64,000 nucleotides of DNA from Methylonatrum sp040877625 (GTDB taxonomy: Bacteria > Pseudomonadota > Gammaproteobacteria > Nitrococcales > Aquisalimonadaceae): contig JBBDNK010000041.1 of NCBI GenBank assembly GCA_040877625.1, positions 124,001-188,000 of the forward strand, given 5' to 3'. Positions 9,636 to 18,159 of this stretch are shown piece after piece. The stretch's first letter is position 1. The number at the start of each line of letters is the position of its first letter. The position numbers and the translations under genes were made by a program. The notes beneath the pieces were generated by a model. It saw only the letters and a program-made list of their open reading frames with translations, did not search any database and was not told the DNA's origin.

Positions 9636-10574
9636 GTGGCAAAGACGCGCAGAGGCCGTTTTCCGGATCACCCGCTGCACCCATTCAACTGGGGGCAACT
9701 GCTGACGCTCGCCATCGTGTGGGCGCTGGGCCAGCTTCCGTGGCGCATGGCGCTTGCGCTGGGCCGTGGTCTTGGGCGCATCGGCTACTACCTGGCCCGT
9801 ACCCGCCGCCGAATTGCGCGCCGCAACCTGGAGTTGTGCTTCCCGGCGCTGGATGATCAGGCCCGCGAACGGCTGGTCCGGGAGAATCTCATGTTTACCG
9901 GCAAGGGCCTGGTGGAAATGGGCCTGGCCTGGTACGGCGGCCCGGCGGTGGACCGCATACCGCTGGATATCCACGGTATGGAGCACTTGCACGCCGCACA
10001 GGCGGACGGCCGGCCGGTGATACTGCTATCCGGCCATTTCACCTGCGTGGAGATGGCCGCACGGTTGCTCAAATCCCACGTCAAGCTCAGGGCTATCTAC
10101 AAACCGGTCGAAAAGAAACCGGTCCTGAACAGGGCCATGGAGCGGGCACGTCGGCGTGTAAACGCGGACATTGTCCCCCGCGACGATGTCCGCAGCATCA
10201 TCCGCACCCTGAAACAGGGCATACCCATCTGGTACGCAGGGGATCAGGATTACGGCCTCAGGCACAGCGTGTTCGCGCCCTTTTTCGGCATTCCGGCAGC
10301 GACGATTACCGCGCTGACCCGCTTCACGCGCATGAGCAATGCCCGCGTGGTGCCGCTGTTCTTCTACAGCAGGCCAGACCACAGCGGCTACGAAATCATC
10401 ATCCAGCCGGCATTGGAAGGTTTTCCAACCGGCGACGATGTCACCGACGCCACGCGCATGAACCAGATAGTCGAAGCGGCCGTCCGCCGCCATCCCGCCC
10501 AGTATCTGTGGATTCACCGGCGCTTCAAGCGGCAGGAGGAGCGGGGCAGAAATCTGTACGCAACAGAACGCTGA
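9636..10574 (+). CDS. lpxL: Lipid A biosynthesis acyltransferase (LpxL/HtrB family)
   Basis: Transfers a secondary acyl chain to Kdo-lipid A. GTG 9636 is preferred: AGGAGG ends 4 bases upstream, and the resulting 312 residues match the family length. The frame extends to an ATG at 9591, which would add 15 unlike residues. The HX4E catalytic motif is in LSGHFTCVEMAAR, and a second family block is AGDQDYGLRHSVFAPFFGIPAA. An N-terminal membrane helix is present (LLTLAIVWALGQLPWRMALAL). LpxP or LpxM activity cannot be excluded. Confidence 0.9.
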   Translation: MAKTRRGRFPDHPLHPFNWGQLLTLAIVWALGQLPWRMALALGRGLGRIGYYLARTRRRIARRNLELCFPALDDQARERLVRENLMFTGKGLVEMGLAWYGGPAVDRIPLDIHGMEHLHAAQADGRPVILLSGHFTCVEMAARLLKSHVKLRAIYKPVEKKPVLNRAMERARRRVNADIVPRDDVRSIIRTLKQGIPIWYAGDQDYGLRHSVFAPFFGIPAATITALTRFTRMSNARVVPLFFYSRPDHSGYEIIIQPALEGFPTGDDVTDATRMNQIVEAAVRRHPAQYLWIHRRFKRQEERGRNLYATER

Positions 10575-10638
10575 GCCGGCATGTACCGGACTACGGATTG
10601 ACTGGCCGTCGCTGACCGGGCCGGGAAACGCATTACCT

Positions 10639-11895
10639 TCATACGGCACGCTGGCACTGGCGTTGTATCACCAGTTCCGGCTGCTGCAACATGGGAAGCT
10701 CACCATGTCCCGATTCCAGCCGGGCACGTACCGCCGGAACAGCTTCCACCAGGGCATCCGCAAGCCGCCGCACTTCGCGCGCGACGAATGGTGGGCGGAG
10801 TCTGCAGTCGCGTGCCAGCGCGGACCAGTGCATGGCGGTTATCCGGCCGGGGTCTGATTGATCACCAACAGCCATGGCCATTCGGCGGTTCAACTGTGAA
10901 AACGCCCTTGTGCACACCAGATCGAAGAACGGCGCAAGGCGCCAGCGGTCGGCCCCAGGCTCAACCTGTACAAATGCGAGATTCTTGGCGTGCCCGTCAG
11001 AGTTCCCGGCAAGAAAATTGAATATTTGCCAGCGTAGGAGCGAGCGGACGTCTTTAGCAGGCGCCTCGCTGATATCGCGCGTCCACCGCATGCAATCAGC
11101 AAAGGACGGCCCTCCGTCTGCTTCGTACTTGCGTGAGGGACGATAGCCTGCAACCTGGCACAGATCCTCCTGATGCAGACGCACGATCTCGCCCCCGTGC
11201 CATCGGCGATCAAATCTCTCCACCACCAGGTAGCGGAGCTTACCCAGCGTACCGAGCCATGTCCTGGGCACGGAAAGCCCTACCTCCGCTGCCAGTCCGT
11301 TCAGAAACGCCTCGTAAACCGGCACGTGCCGCCATCCAGGAAGCTCGAATTTGAGGATATGGGACGACGCCGACGCCCCCTGCGGAAGAGAGAAACGGCC
11401 GCCGTCAAGAAAAACGGGGCATTTGTCCTGGGCACCCGCGAGGGACAGGCGCGGATATATGGCATGGCCGCTGTCCCGGTGGCGAAAAGCTCCCTGCCCG
11501 CGCTGAAGCACCAGTTGTTCAAACGCTTCCCCTGTGAGCGCTTCATACTCCCGTTCACCAGGCGGATCCTGCTCCACCGGCAACACACTGAGTGCGCCGG
11601 CGCAGTCTCCACCGATCTCGCGCAGCAGTACAAAATCGTCATCCGCCACGCGCAATGCGCGAACGATGCGCTCCCGAGCGCCGGCCTCGGGGAGAAGATT
11701 GGCAAACCACGCGTGAGCAATGCCGTCATTGGGCGGAAAACGTTCCGAGCGTAGAGGAAGAGTATGGGAAAGTGGAAAACCTTGCTCCACCCAGTCCTTA
11801 TTGTAGCCGAAGCCAAGCCGATCCTGCGCATCCCGCCACAGGTGACCAACAAGGGTGTCACCGTGCCACACGTTAAGGCTGTCAGGATCAATCAC
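10639..11895 (-). CDS. hipA: HipA-family serine/threonine kinase toxin
   Basis: Toxin kinase of a type II toxin-antitoxin pair; the E. coli homologue phosphorylates glutamyl-tRNA synthetase. It is 418 residues from the GTG at 11895, which overlaps the hipB stop by 8 bases. The HipA N-terminal domain is VWHGDTLVGHLWRDAQDRLG. Kinase elements visible are LAGAQDKCPVF, the catalytic loop GNSDGHAKNLAF and the metal-binding LAPFFDLVCTRAF. All expected catalytic residues appear present, so the toxin should be active unless neutralised by HipB. Confidence 0.92.
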   Translation of the reverse strand: MIDPDSLNVWHGDTLVGHLWRDAQDRLGFGYNKDWVEQGFPLSHTLPLRSERFPPNDGIAHAWFANLLPEAGARERIVRALRVADDDFVLLREIGGDCAGALSVLPVEQDPPGEREYEALTGEAFEQLVLQRGQGAFRHRDSGHAIYPRLSLAGAQDKCPVFLDGGRFSLPQGASASSHILKFELPGWRHVPVYEAFLNGLAAEVGLSVPRTWLGTLGKLRYLVVERFDRRWHGGEIVRLHQEDLCQVAGYRPSRKYEADGGPSFADCMRWTRDISEAPAKDVRSLLRWQIFNFLAGNSDGHAKNLAFVQVEPGADRWRLAPFFDLVCTRAFSQLNRRMAMAVGDQSDPGRITAMHWSALARDCRLRPPFVAREVRRLADALVEAVPAVRARLESGHGELPMLQQPELVIQRQCQRAV

Positions 11896-12160
11896 GCTCG
11901 GCCTTCGCAAGCAATTCGTTGACCCGGGGTGCAAGCTGGCGCGGCACCACGTACACCTCGAGCCCCATTGTTGCCAAGGCTTCAAGCACCTTGCCAATCT
12001 CGGCAGTAGGTTTACCGCGCTCAAACTCGGAGAGGAATCGGACGCCAAGCCCCGTCAGATCCGCAAGCTCCTCCAGAGTGATGCCCTGGCTCTTGCGATG
12101 ACGGCGCACTATAGAGCCCAGCTCTGCCGGGGCCCTCACCGGGTTTTGTGCCTTGTTCAT
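11888..12160 (-). CDS. hipB: HipB-family XRE antitoxin/repressor
   Basis: DNA-binding antitoxin, 90 residues. The helix-turn-helix is GITLEELADLTGLGVRFLSE, followed by FERGKPTAEIGKVLEALATMG. ATG 12160 is chosen. The longer TTG start at 12202 would place a predicted operator inside the gene. It is the first gene of hipBA and probably represses its own promoter through the three similar palindromes upstream (12174-12285). Confidence 0.9.
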   Translation of the reverse strand: MNKAQNPVRAPAELGSIVRRHRKSQGITLEELADLTGLGVRFLSEFERGKPTAEIGKVLEALATMGLEVYVVPRQLAPRVNELLAKAERD

Positions 12161-12173
12161 TTCACTCACGACA

Positions 12174-12285
12174 ATCCCGTACGGTACAATTTGCACCCGC
12201 AAAGCCTAAAGCCAGAAAACATGTCCCGAACGGGAAAATTACCACGGAACTCCCCACCACGTCCATGGAAACATCCCGTACGGGG
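12174..12285. promoter_or_regulatory. Three regularly spaced palindromes, candidate HipB operators
   Basis: Three copies of a TCCCG-NN-CGGG(A/G) type palindrome start at 12175 (TCCCGTACGGTA, the weakest), 12224 (TCCCGAACGGGA) and 12274 (TCCCGTACGGGG). Their spacings are 49 and 50 bases, close to five helical turns. They lie directly upstream of hipB. E. coli HipB binds TATCC-N8-GGATA sites in the same kind of array. Binding here is inferred from position and symmetry. Confidence 0.65.
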
Positions 12286-12502
12286 TGATACCGACGCCCG
12301 GCGACAGAAGAGGAGGTCAGACAGGCATAAGCGTTTACGCGGTACTGTAAAAAAGCAGCGACGCGCTGACCGGTTGGCGAAGGCCACAAGGACGAGGACC
12401 TGTACGCGACATGAAACCGGTGTCGACAGAGGCCGGCTTCCTACCAAATTACCCTCTCACTCCATTACACTTCGGTTACAGATCCGCCGGAGTGATTGTT
12501 CT
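12203..12502. other. 300-bp intergenic region between hipB and the LPS kinase
   Basis: No credible gene is seen. It holds two of the three hipB-type palindromes in its hipB-proximal part. The half next to the kinase shows no clear sigma-70 promoter by eye. Confidence 0.6.
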
Positions 12503-13180
12503 TTGTCCCACACCCTCGTATCCACCCGACTGTTCCATGGCCCGCGCTATTGGGCGATGCTCAACGGCGCCTATTCCGACGGGACAATTCCGCTTGTCCC
12601 CGATGCGCTGGATGCCTGCCTTGATGCGTCGGAGCAGCGTTTCAGGACACACCGACGCTCGACCGTGGCACGAACCTGGCTCGGCGATCACCACGTCGTA
12701 ATCAAACGATTCAACCTGCCGGATACTCTGACCAGGCTCAAGCGCATGGTGTCCCGCACCCCCGCCCGACAGTCCTGGATCAATGCACAGCGCCTGCTTG
12801 CCATGGACATCGCGACACCGACGCCCATCTCCTGCGTGGAGCGGCGTTACGGACCATTGCGCGGCGAGTCCTATCTGATTACAGCGCATGTTGTCGGATA
12901 CGGGCTCGATCAATTTTTCTCCGATCCGGCCATCGACGATGCGCGCAAGACCAGGGTCGGGGAAAAGGTGCTGGAGATCGTCGCCCGGCTGCACAGGTCC
13001 GGCTATATTCACGGCGACCTCAAGGCACGCAATATCCTGGTCAGGAACGATCAGCCACTGATGATCGATCTTGATACCGTGGAATACAGATGGTTCCCGG
13101 GGCGGTTGCGGCGCGGCATCACCGACGACATCGACCGGCTCATGAGCACGGCCATGTCGGGTGACCGGTCATTCCTGTAG
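12503..13180 (+). CDS. LPS core kinase-like protein (Kdo/WaaP/RIO-like fold)
   Basis: Probable sugar kinase of the LPS core, 225 residues from a TTG at 12503 with GGAG 10 bases upstream; ATG 12557 is an alternative. The ATP-binding lysine is likely in HHVVIKRFNLPDTLTRLK. The catalytic loop is GYIHGDLKARNILV and the metal-binding motif is LMIDLDTVEYRW. It differs clearly from KdkA at 7344. A frame open from 11855 precedes it, but that part reads against hipBA and is not convincing. The substrate is unknown; WaaP-type heptose phosphorylation is the nearest guess. Confidence 0.75.
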   Translation: MSHTLVSTRLFHGPRYWAMLNGAYSDGTIPLVPDALDACLDASEQRFRTHRRSTVARTWLGDHHVVIKRFNLPDTLTRLKRMVSRTPARQSWINAQRLLAMDIATPTPISCVERRYGPLRGESYLITAHVVGYGLDQFFSDPAIDDARKTRVGEKVLEIVARLHRSGYIHGDLKARNILVRNDQPLMIDLDTVEYRWFPGRLRRGITDDIDRLMSTAMSGDRSFL

Positions 13181-13248
13181 CCTCCCGGTAGTGGACACCG
13201 GTATCATCCGTCTGATCGACCACTTAGGCATGCGCGCAAGGTTGCTTC

Positions 13249-14019
13249 GTGATCATCTCCCACCGGCATCGATTCATTTTTCTGCATGCCCCGAAAATGG
13301 CGGGGAGCGCCATCAAGGTCTCTTTGATGCCGCATCTGGACCCGTAGGATCTTATCCTTGGCGTGCTGGACGATGCGCTGATGCAGGGCGTCTGGCCGAA
13401 CCGGCAGACTATTCGCCACGTACTTCGCCCGCGCAGCGTCGCATGGTTTCGCGAGGCAGCCCTGATCCCCTTCCGCGGCAGGCGCGGCCTGGCCGGGTTC
13501 ATGAACTGGGCAATCAAGCGGCATTTTCGCGATGTCCACGGCCTGGTCACCCACTCAGGCGCCGAACAATGCCGAAAGGCCTTTCCACGGGAGTTCGCCA
13601 GCTATCAGCGGTTCGCAGTCACAAGGAACCCCTGGGACTATTTCGTAAGCGCCTATTTCTGGAGATACCGCAAGCTGCCGGAAGCTGAACGCCCAGGGTT
13701 TGAAACCTTTGTGCATGCGGTATACCACGATCTGCCGGATCATCGTGGCGCTGAGTTTCGTCGCAAGCTCGGCGCAAGTTTCTACTTTTACGCCGACGGC
13801 AGTTATGCGCTGACGGACATCATCCGATTCGAAGACCTGGAAACGGATTGGGCACGCCTGGCCGGGAAGATCGGCCTGCCGGACGGCGCGCCATTGGCTC
13901 GCGCCAAGATACGTACACGTCGGGACAGGCCGTACCGTGCACTGTATAGCGACGAAACCCGGCCGATGGTTGCGGAGTTGTGCGCCCGGGAAATTGCGCA
14001 GTTCGATTACACGTTCTGA
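13249..14019 (+). pseudogene. Sulfotransferase interrupted by an in-frame amber codon
   Basis: GTG 13249 opens a sulfotransferase that reads HRHRFIFLHAPKMAGSAIK, the PAPS 5'-phosphosulfate loop region. A TAG at 13345-13347 then ends it after 32 codons. The same frame continues without shift to 14019 with FAVTRNPWDYFVSAYFWRY (3'-phosphate-binding region) and the C-terminus CAREIAQFDYTF. The part after the stop could restart at 13363 but would lack the PAPS loop. The gene is a close relative of the intact one at 15390-16118. A sense-to-amber point mutation is the simplest explanation. Confidence 0.82.
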
Positions 14020-15383
14020 CCCAATGACGCCCGCCCGGGAAACACACTTTCGTGATGATCGTTGATCGCGGTCCGGCGGACTTGCGGCGGATACCAGAAA
14101 CTCACCGCCAGCACGGCAAACAAAAGAATCATGATCGACCGACCACTGGTATGGCCCACCCGAATCTCGAAAAGTAGCGCAAGCGAGGTCATCAGCAACC
14201 CGGCAAGGGCAAGCTGAATAACAACGCGCCGCTCGGGATAGCGGCGGGCCACGGCCAGCGCTCTACGCACCAGCAGGTAGATGATGGCCCCCAGTGCCAG
14301 CGTACCAATCACTCCCACGCCGACAAGCAGTTCGAGATAAATGTTGTGAAAATGCGCGCGCCTTCCAAGATGATCGTTCAAATTCTCGTTCAGGCGACGC
14401 ATGCCGCCAATACCCCAGCCGACCACCGGCCTCGCCGCAACCGCTCTGATACCTTCTTCCCACAGGAATACGCGGATTCCCAGTGAAGCGTTGAATTCAT
14501 AGATCTGTTCGGAGTCCAGTTCCATGACCGCTTTCAAGGTCTTCGATTGACCACCAAGGCGCTGTTCATAGGCCCGCCCGCCGTCCAGTGTCACGACCGC
14601 CGTTACGGTAACCACAGCGACCAGCGCCAAGACCCCGAAAGGCAGCAATGACTCACGCCTTTTGAAAGCACGCACCATTTCCAGAGCACCAAAAACGGCC
14701 AGCGTCAGCGCCGTAGCGCCCCAGGTAGAGCGAGTCTGGGAGCCATACAGGGCGAGCAGAAACAAGCCCCCAGCCAGCGCCAGTAACGGGGCCGCCAATC
14801 TGAAATGCCATGAATCGCGACGGCTCACCAGAAACAGGCGCATCGCCAGCAGCCAGCAGCCGATCAGGCCCGTCGCCGCCATGTAACTGACCTCGCCCTG
14901 GATCGTGCCCCAATATTGTCGATTCGATATTCCGTCCTTGATCAGGCCGGTGACGTTGATCGCATCAAGAATGCCGAGCGCAAGGCTGAGGCCGACCACC
15001 CCCAGCAACCAGGGCATCTGCCTTGGGAATCGTGCTATCCACCATGCCATCGGCAGACTTATCAGCCCTGCGGTGCGGGCGATGTGCGTCCAGTGCGGAT
15101 TTCCGGATTCGTTCAACTCCGGGTGGTAGTGAATGAAAACCAGCGACTGCACCGTAAGATAGGCCAGGAAACCGGCCATCAGCCAGAACACCGGCAGCGG
15201 CCTGACGGCCTGCCAGAAGTCGCGACCGGCCAACACCGTGGCAAGCAGTATCAGGCCCGCCGACACATTCACGCCGGCAACCGACGGGCCGATGGACAAG
15301 CAGAAGCCGTACAGTCCGATCAAGGCGATGACCGGCGCTATACGCTCCGATAGGGTCAGTTTCAAAACATGGGAAGTGGTCAT
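14007..15383 (-). CDS. waaL: O-antigen ligase (WaaL/Wzy_C family)
   Basis: Polytopic inner-membrane protein, 458 residues and about 11-12 hydrophobic segments. It is expected to join undecaprenyl-linked O-chain to lipid A-core in the periplasm. The Wzy_C region includes GSQTRSTWGA (conserved Arg) and VVGWGIGGMRRLNEN, then RAHFHNIYLELLVGVGVIG with the catalytic His. Wzy polymerases share the fold, so ligase versus polymerase is not fully settled. Its 3' end overlaps that of the amber-split sulfotransferase by 13 bases. Confidence 0.82.
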   Translation of the reverse strand: MTTSHVLKLTLSERIAPVIALIGLYGFCLSIGPSVAGVNVSAGLILLATVLAGRDFWQAVRPLPVFWLMAGFLAYLTVQSLVFIHYHPELNESGNPHWTHIARTAGLISLPMAWWIARFPRQMPWLLGVVGLSLALGILDAINVTGLIKDGISNRQYWGTIQGEVSYMAATGLIGCWLLAMRLFLVSRRDSWHFRLAAPLLALAGGLFLLALYGSQTRSTWGATALTLAVFGALEMVRAFKRRESLLPFGVLALVAVVTVTAVVTLDGGRAYEQRLGGQSKTLKAVMELDSEQIYEFNASLGIRVFLWEEGIRAVAARPVVGWGIGGMRRLNENLNDHLGRRAHFHNIYLELLVGVGVIGTLALGAIIYLLVRRALAVARRYPERRVVIQLALAGLLMTSLALLFEIRVGHTSGRSIMILLFAVLAVSFWYPPQVRRTAINDHHESVFPGRASLGQNV

Positions 15384-15389
15384 GAAATC

Positions 15390-16118
15390 TCAGAATACGT
15401 AACCAAATGCATCGATTTCGCGAGCGCATACGCGGGCGACGCGCTCCCGATCCGCAGGCCCCAGCAGTTCGCTGTAGTGTTTTCCTTCTTTGCGATAACC
15501 GCCTTTGGCACGCTGCTCCGGCAGGGCGATATTACCGTCGATTCCCAGTTCCTGTCTAATTTCCTCCAGCCCTTGACTGAGGCTCTCATAGAGCACGACC
15601 CGGTCTACGGCGATCTCATCGCTGATGGTGTAATGCCCCCAATTACTCAACCAGTGGGGCTTTTCCCGCTCCAGGTACTTCAGGTATTCGCTGATATCGG
15701 GGAAATCCGTCCTGCCGCCGCGCTCCCAACGATGCTTCTGCCAGAAATAGCGTGAAACGGCGTGATCCCAAGGGTTTCGCTCAAGTGTGAACTTATAGTA
15801 GCCGGAAAATACGTCCGGCGTGACCATTTGCCGCAGCTCCGATACGGGTGTATGAGGGGCAAAACGCTGCGCCCGCTCAAATCGGAACAACAGCTTGCGC
15901 CACTCCCGCCAGCCACGATGCTCCACAATCGACTTCTGCCAATTGCTGGGACCAGTTCCGCCTTCACGGGCACGCAATTCCTCGTCTCCCGACTTTTCGC
16001 TAAGCGTCGTAACCACATCGTCAGGCCCACAGACACGGGAAAGCCCGATTTCGACGCTGCTGCCGGCGGTCTTCCGGGTCTTGATGAAAATGAAACGGTG
16101 ACGGTGGCAGATGATCAC
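15390..16118 (-). CDS. Sulfotransferase, family 2 type (carbohydrate sulfotransferase-like)
   Basis: Predicted PAPS-dependent sulfotransferase, 242 residues. The 5'-phosphosulfate loop is RFIFIKTRKTAGSSVEIGL (about residues 8-26) and the 3'-phosphate region is FTLERNPWDHAVSRYFWQKH. GTG 16118 is chosen by alignment with the paralogue at 13249, which shares the VII-HRHRFIF start; the upstream extension to 16238 looks non-homologous. It lies 6 bases upstream of waaL on the same strand. Soluble, with no TM or signal, so it would act on cytoplasmic glycan intermediates. Confidence 0.85.
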   Translation of the reverse strand: MIICHRHRFIFIKTRKTAGSSVEIGLSRVCGPDDVVTTLSEKSGDEELRAREGGTGPSNWQKSIVEHRGWREWRKLLFRFERAQRFAPHTPVSELRQMVTPDVFSGYYKFTLERNPWDHAVSRYFWQKHRWERGGRTDFPDISEYLKYLEREKPHWLSNWGHYTISDEIAVDRVVLYESLSQGLEEIRQELGIDGNIALPEQRAKGGYRKEGKHYSELLGPADRERVARVCAREIDAFGYVF

Positions 16119-16535
16119 GAGACGGTTCCGAAGTTGCGGCAGCGGTATCCCCGCCTGCGGGAGTGTTACTGTCAGAAGCCACCTTGGCAAGCCCTGGAGG
16201 CGGATTTTCCAGGTTCCGCAGCTTAGAACCACTGACAATACCCAGATGCGCTTGCATCAGCCAGCGGATACGGGTTGCTGGATCGCTTACCCGCTCTGTA
16301 CAATCGGCGCGGACAGACCCGGGCACAGGGGGCAAATTCTGCCGTCACGCTCGGCAACGCCCAACTTGTGGGGGAGCACGGAAAAGATCTGTGTCGTGCT
16401 CGGGACCGCCCAGAAGGTCGAAGCGGGTTCAAGCCCCTACCGCCGCGAGCACAAGCTCTATCTTGAGCAGACTGGGACCAGCGGCGGGGCTGCACGGTCA
16501 CCGATGATTCCTGTTTTGTAAACAGCCAAAGCCCC
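16119..16535. other. 417-bp intergenic region between divergent sulfotransferases
   Basis: No gene, RNA or convincing promoter was recognised. Short frames on both strands lack recognisable features. Confidence 0.5.
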
Positions 16536-17564
16536 ATGAGCGATCGAACCAGTCAGATGGATACACATTCTCGCAAGACCCATAAAACGGATTCACTCCT
16601 GTATCTGCACATCGGATTCCCAAAAACAGCGAGCACAACACTTCAGCGAGCAATTTTTCGAAATGACCCTGCGATTTGCTACCTCGGAAAATCTTCTCTA
16701 AATAAAAAAACGGATGCCGTCTGCACCAAATTTCTAGAATCCCTTCTTTGGTCATCATCACGGTTTTGGGAAACTCACGGACAAGCTACAGCCGCCGAAT
16801 TAATAGCGGCAGCAGACATCATCAACCCCAGCTCCGGGTCAAAGCCGGTAGTTATCTCGGCAGAGGAAATACTCGCTTCCACATTTCCATCACTACAGGT
16901 GGCAATGAGATTTCATCAGGGACGACTTGTTGGGCTTGACCCGGACGTCCTAATAGAAAGACTTCGCGTTTTTGCTCTCCATGGCTGGACCGCAGGGAAG
17001 ATCCGGATCCTTCTCACAATCCGACGTCAGGACCATTTTCTTGCCTCGTATTTCGCTCAAACCTTTTTGTGGCTTCATAAATATGGACTTAATACTCTCG
17101 AAGCATTCGCAGAAAAAGTCACTGATACAAATTATTACTCCATGGGCGGTTTGACTCTCAACTACAGCGAACTCATCGACCGCTTGGAAGAGGCCCTTGG
17201 ACCCGGGTCTGTAGACGTCATTCTGTATGAAGACCTCCAGAAAAATCCGCAGGAAGCACTAAAAATCATCAGCGGATCAACAGGAATCAACATGGATTCC
17301 GCAATAAAGGCTCTGAAAGCGACCAGCTTCAAACTGAGAAAGAGTGAAGAAAACTCCTGGAAAGTTAACCGCTACCAAGGAAAAGGCCTATTGAAACATG
17401 CGCTTCAGCACCTGTCACGAACGTTGAAAAGACAAGAAAATCCACGGCTGGTTACCCTTACCGATAGCTTGTCGATGGCCATTATGGAGCGATACCACCA
17501 GAGCAACCAACGGATGGCGGAACGGCTTGGCCGTGACTTAAGGAGCCTTGGATACATCTCTTAG
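16536..17564 (+). CDS. Sulfotransferase-like protein, low GC
   Basis: Putative PAPS sulfotransferase of 342 residues. The PAPS loop is LYLHIGFPKTASTTLQRAIF (about residues 22-41). A second family block is IRILLTIRRQDHFLASYFAQ, and ILYEDLQKNPQEALKIIS is a typical later motif. ATG 16557 is an alternative start. Base composition is visibly lower in GC than its neighbours, with AAA/ATT-rich codons, which suggests recent acquisition. No hydrophobic segment. Substrate unknown; the location suggests a surface polysaccharide. Confidence 0.75.
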   Translation: MSDRTSQMDTHSRKTHKTDSLLYLHIGFPKTASTTLQRAIFRNDPAICYLGKSSLNKKTDAVCTKFLESLLWSSSRFWETHGQATAAELIAAADIINPSSGSKPVVISAEEILASTFPSLQVAMRFHQGRLVGLDPDVLIERLRVFALHGWTAGKIRILLTIRRQDHFLASYFAQTFLWLHKYGLNTLEAFAEKVTDTNYYSMGGLTLNYSELIDRLEEALGPGSVDVILYEDLQKNPQEALKIISGSTGINMDSAIKALKATSFKLRKSEENSWKVNRYQGKGLLKHALQHLSRTLKRQENPRLVTLTDSLSMAIMERYHQSNQRMAERLGRDLRSLGYIS

Positions 17565-17772
17565 CAGCCCGCGGACGATTGAGGCGAATCTCGATGCTGG
17601 ATAACCCTGCCGGTATTCACACTAATTCTCAACCGGCGTGACCTTGCCCGGTGGAAAAGGACATCCTGATGGCATCGCCTTCGAGATCTCCAGTCCACCT
17701 TGACGACCAGACCCCCGTCGAGCCCAACACCAACCAAGCCTATGGATATTCGCAAAGAGGGGAAGCAGAAAC

Positions 17773-17838
17773 ATGTCTATTTTCATGAATTATGAAGGAA
17801 TCAAGGGCGAGTCCTCGGACCACAATCACAAGGAATGA
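17773..17838 (+). pseudogene. Possible remnant of an Hcp-family (type VI secretion) gene
   Basis: ATG 17773 starts 21 codons reading MSIFMNYEGIKGES, then SDHNHKE and a stop. This resembles the conserved N-terminus of Hcp1-family proteins, which goes on to HKEW or HKDW. A one-base insertion after GAATG would restore KEWIE, but the sequence after that does not look like Hcp. No other type VI genes are present. The similarity is short and from memory. Confidence 0.35.
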
Positions 17839-17989
17839 TCGAAAGCCACGTGCGTATCGCGCTTCAGCGCCAATGGCGACTTCAGCACAACGGTGGACGT
17901 CAAGCAATCAATGCACGGCAACTCCGACGACGACGGGGCCTATACCCGTTATACGCGTTCGGACTGGAATCGAATGCACCTGGACCGGA

Positions 17990-18037
17990 ATCCGAGCGAG
18001 AACCGCTCCAGGTACTGGGAGCGGTTCTCGCTCGGAT
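17990..18037. repeat. Perfect 20-bp inverted repeat with 8-base loop
   Basis: Arms 17990-18009 and 18018-18037 are exact reverse complements (starting ATCCGAGCGAGAACC), separated by AGGTACTG. No T-run follows on either strand, so a classical intrinsic terminator is not supported. It lies between the convergent ends of the 16536 and 18160 sulfotransferase genes. Confidence 0.85.
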
Positions 18038-18159
18038 CGCCGGAGACTTTCCACCACTACGTGCGGACCCGGATCAAAGCCCTGGCCTGAATGGGGGCTA
18101 ACCGTGAAACAGAGGTAATGAGTAAATTATGAAACATCCAGGCGATTGTCGGCTGAATG

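Larger units (their letters stand above)
17565..18159. other. 595-bp stretch without an intact gene
   Basis: Contains a short Hcp-like N-terminal remnant (17773-17838) and a perfect 20-bp inverted repeat (17990-18037), listed separately. Nothing else is recognisable. A short frame at 17893-18090 shows no known motif. Confidence 0.5.

Noticed and set aside
11855..12500. N-terminal 200 codons of the frame that ends in the LPS kinase
   Set aside because: They read against hipA, hipB and their operators and do not resemble any kinase domain; the kinase more likely starts at 12503 or 12557.
13345..13347. TAG read as pyrrolysine or another recoded residue
   Set aside because: No recoding element or suppressor tRNA is visible in the window. 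A simple nonsense mutation is more economical.
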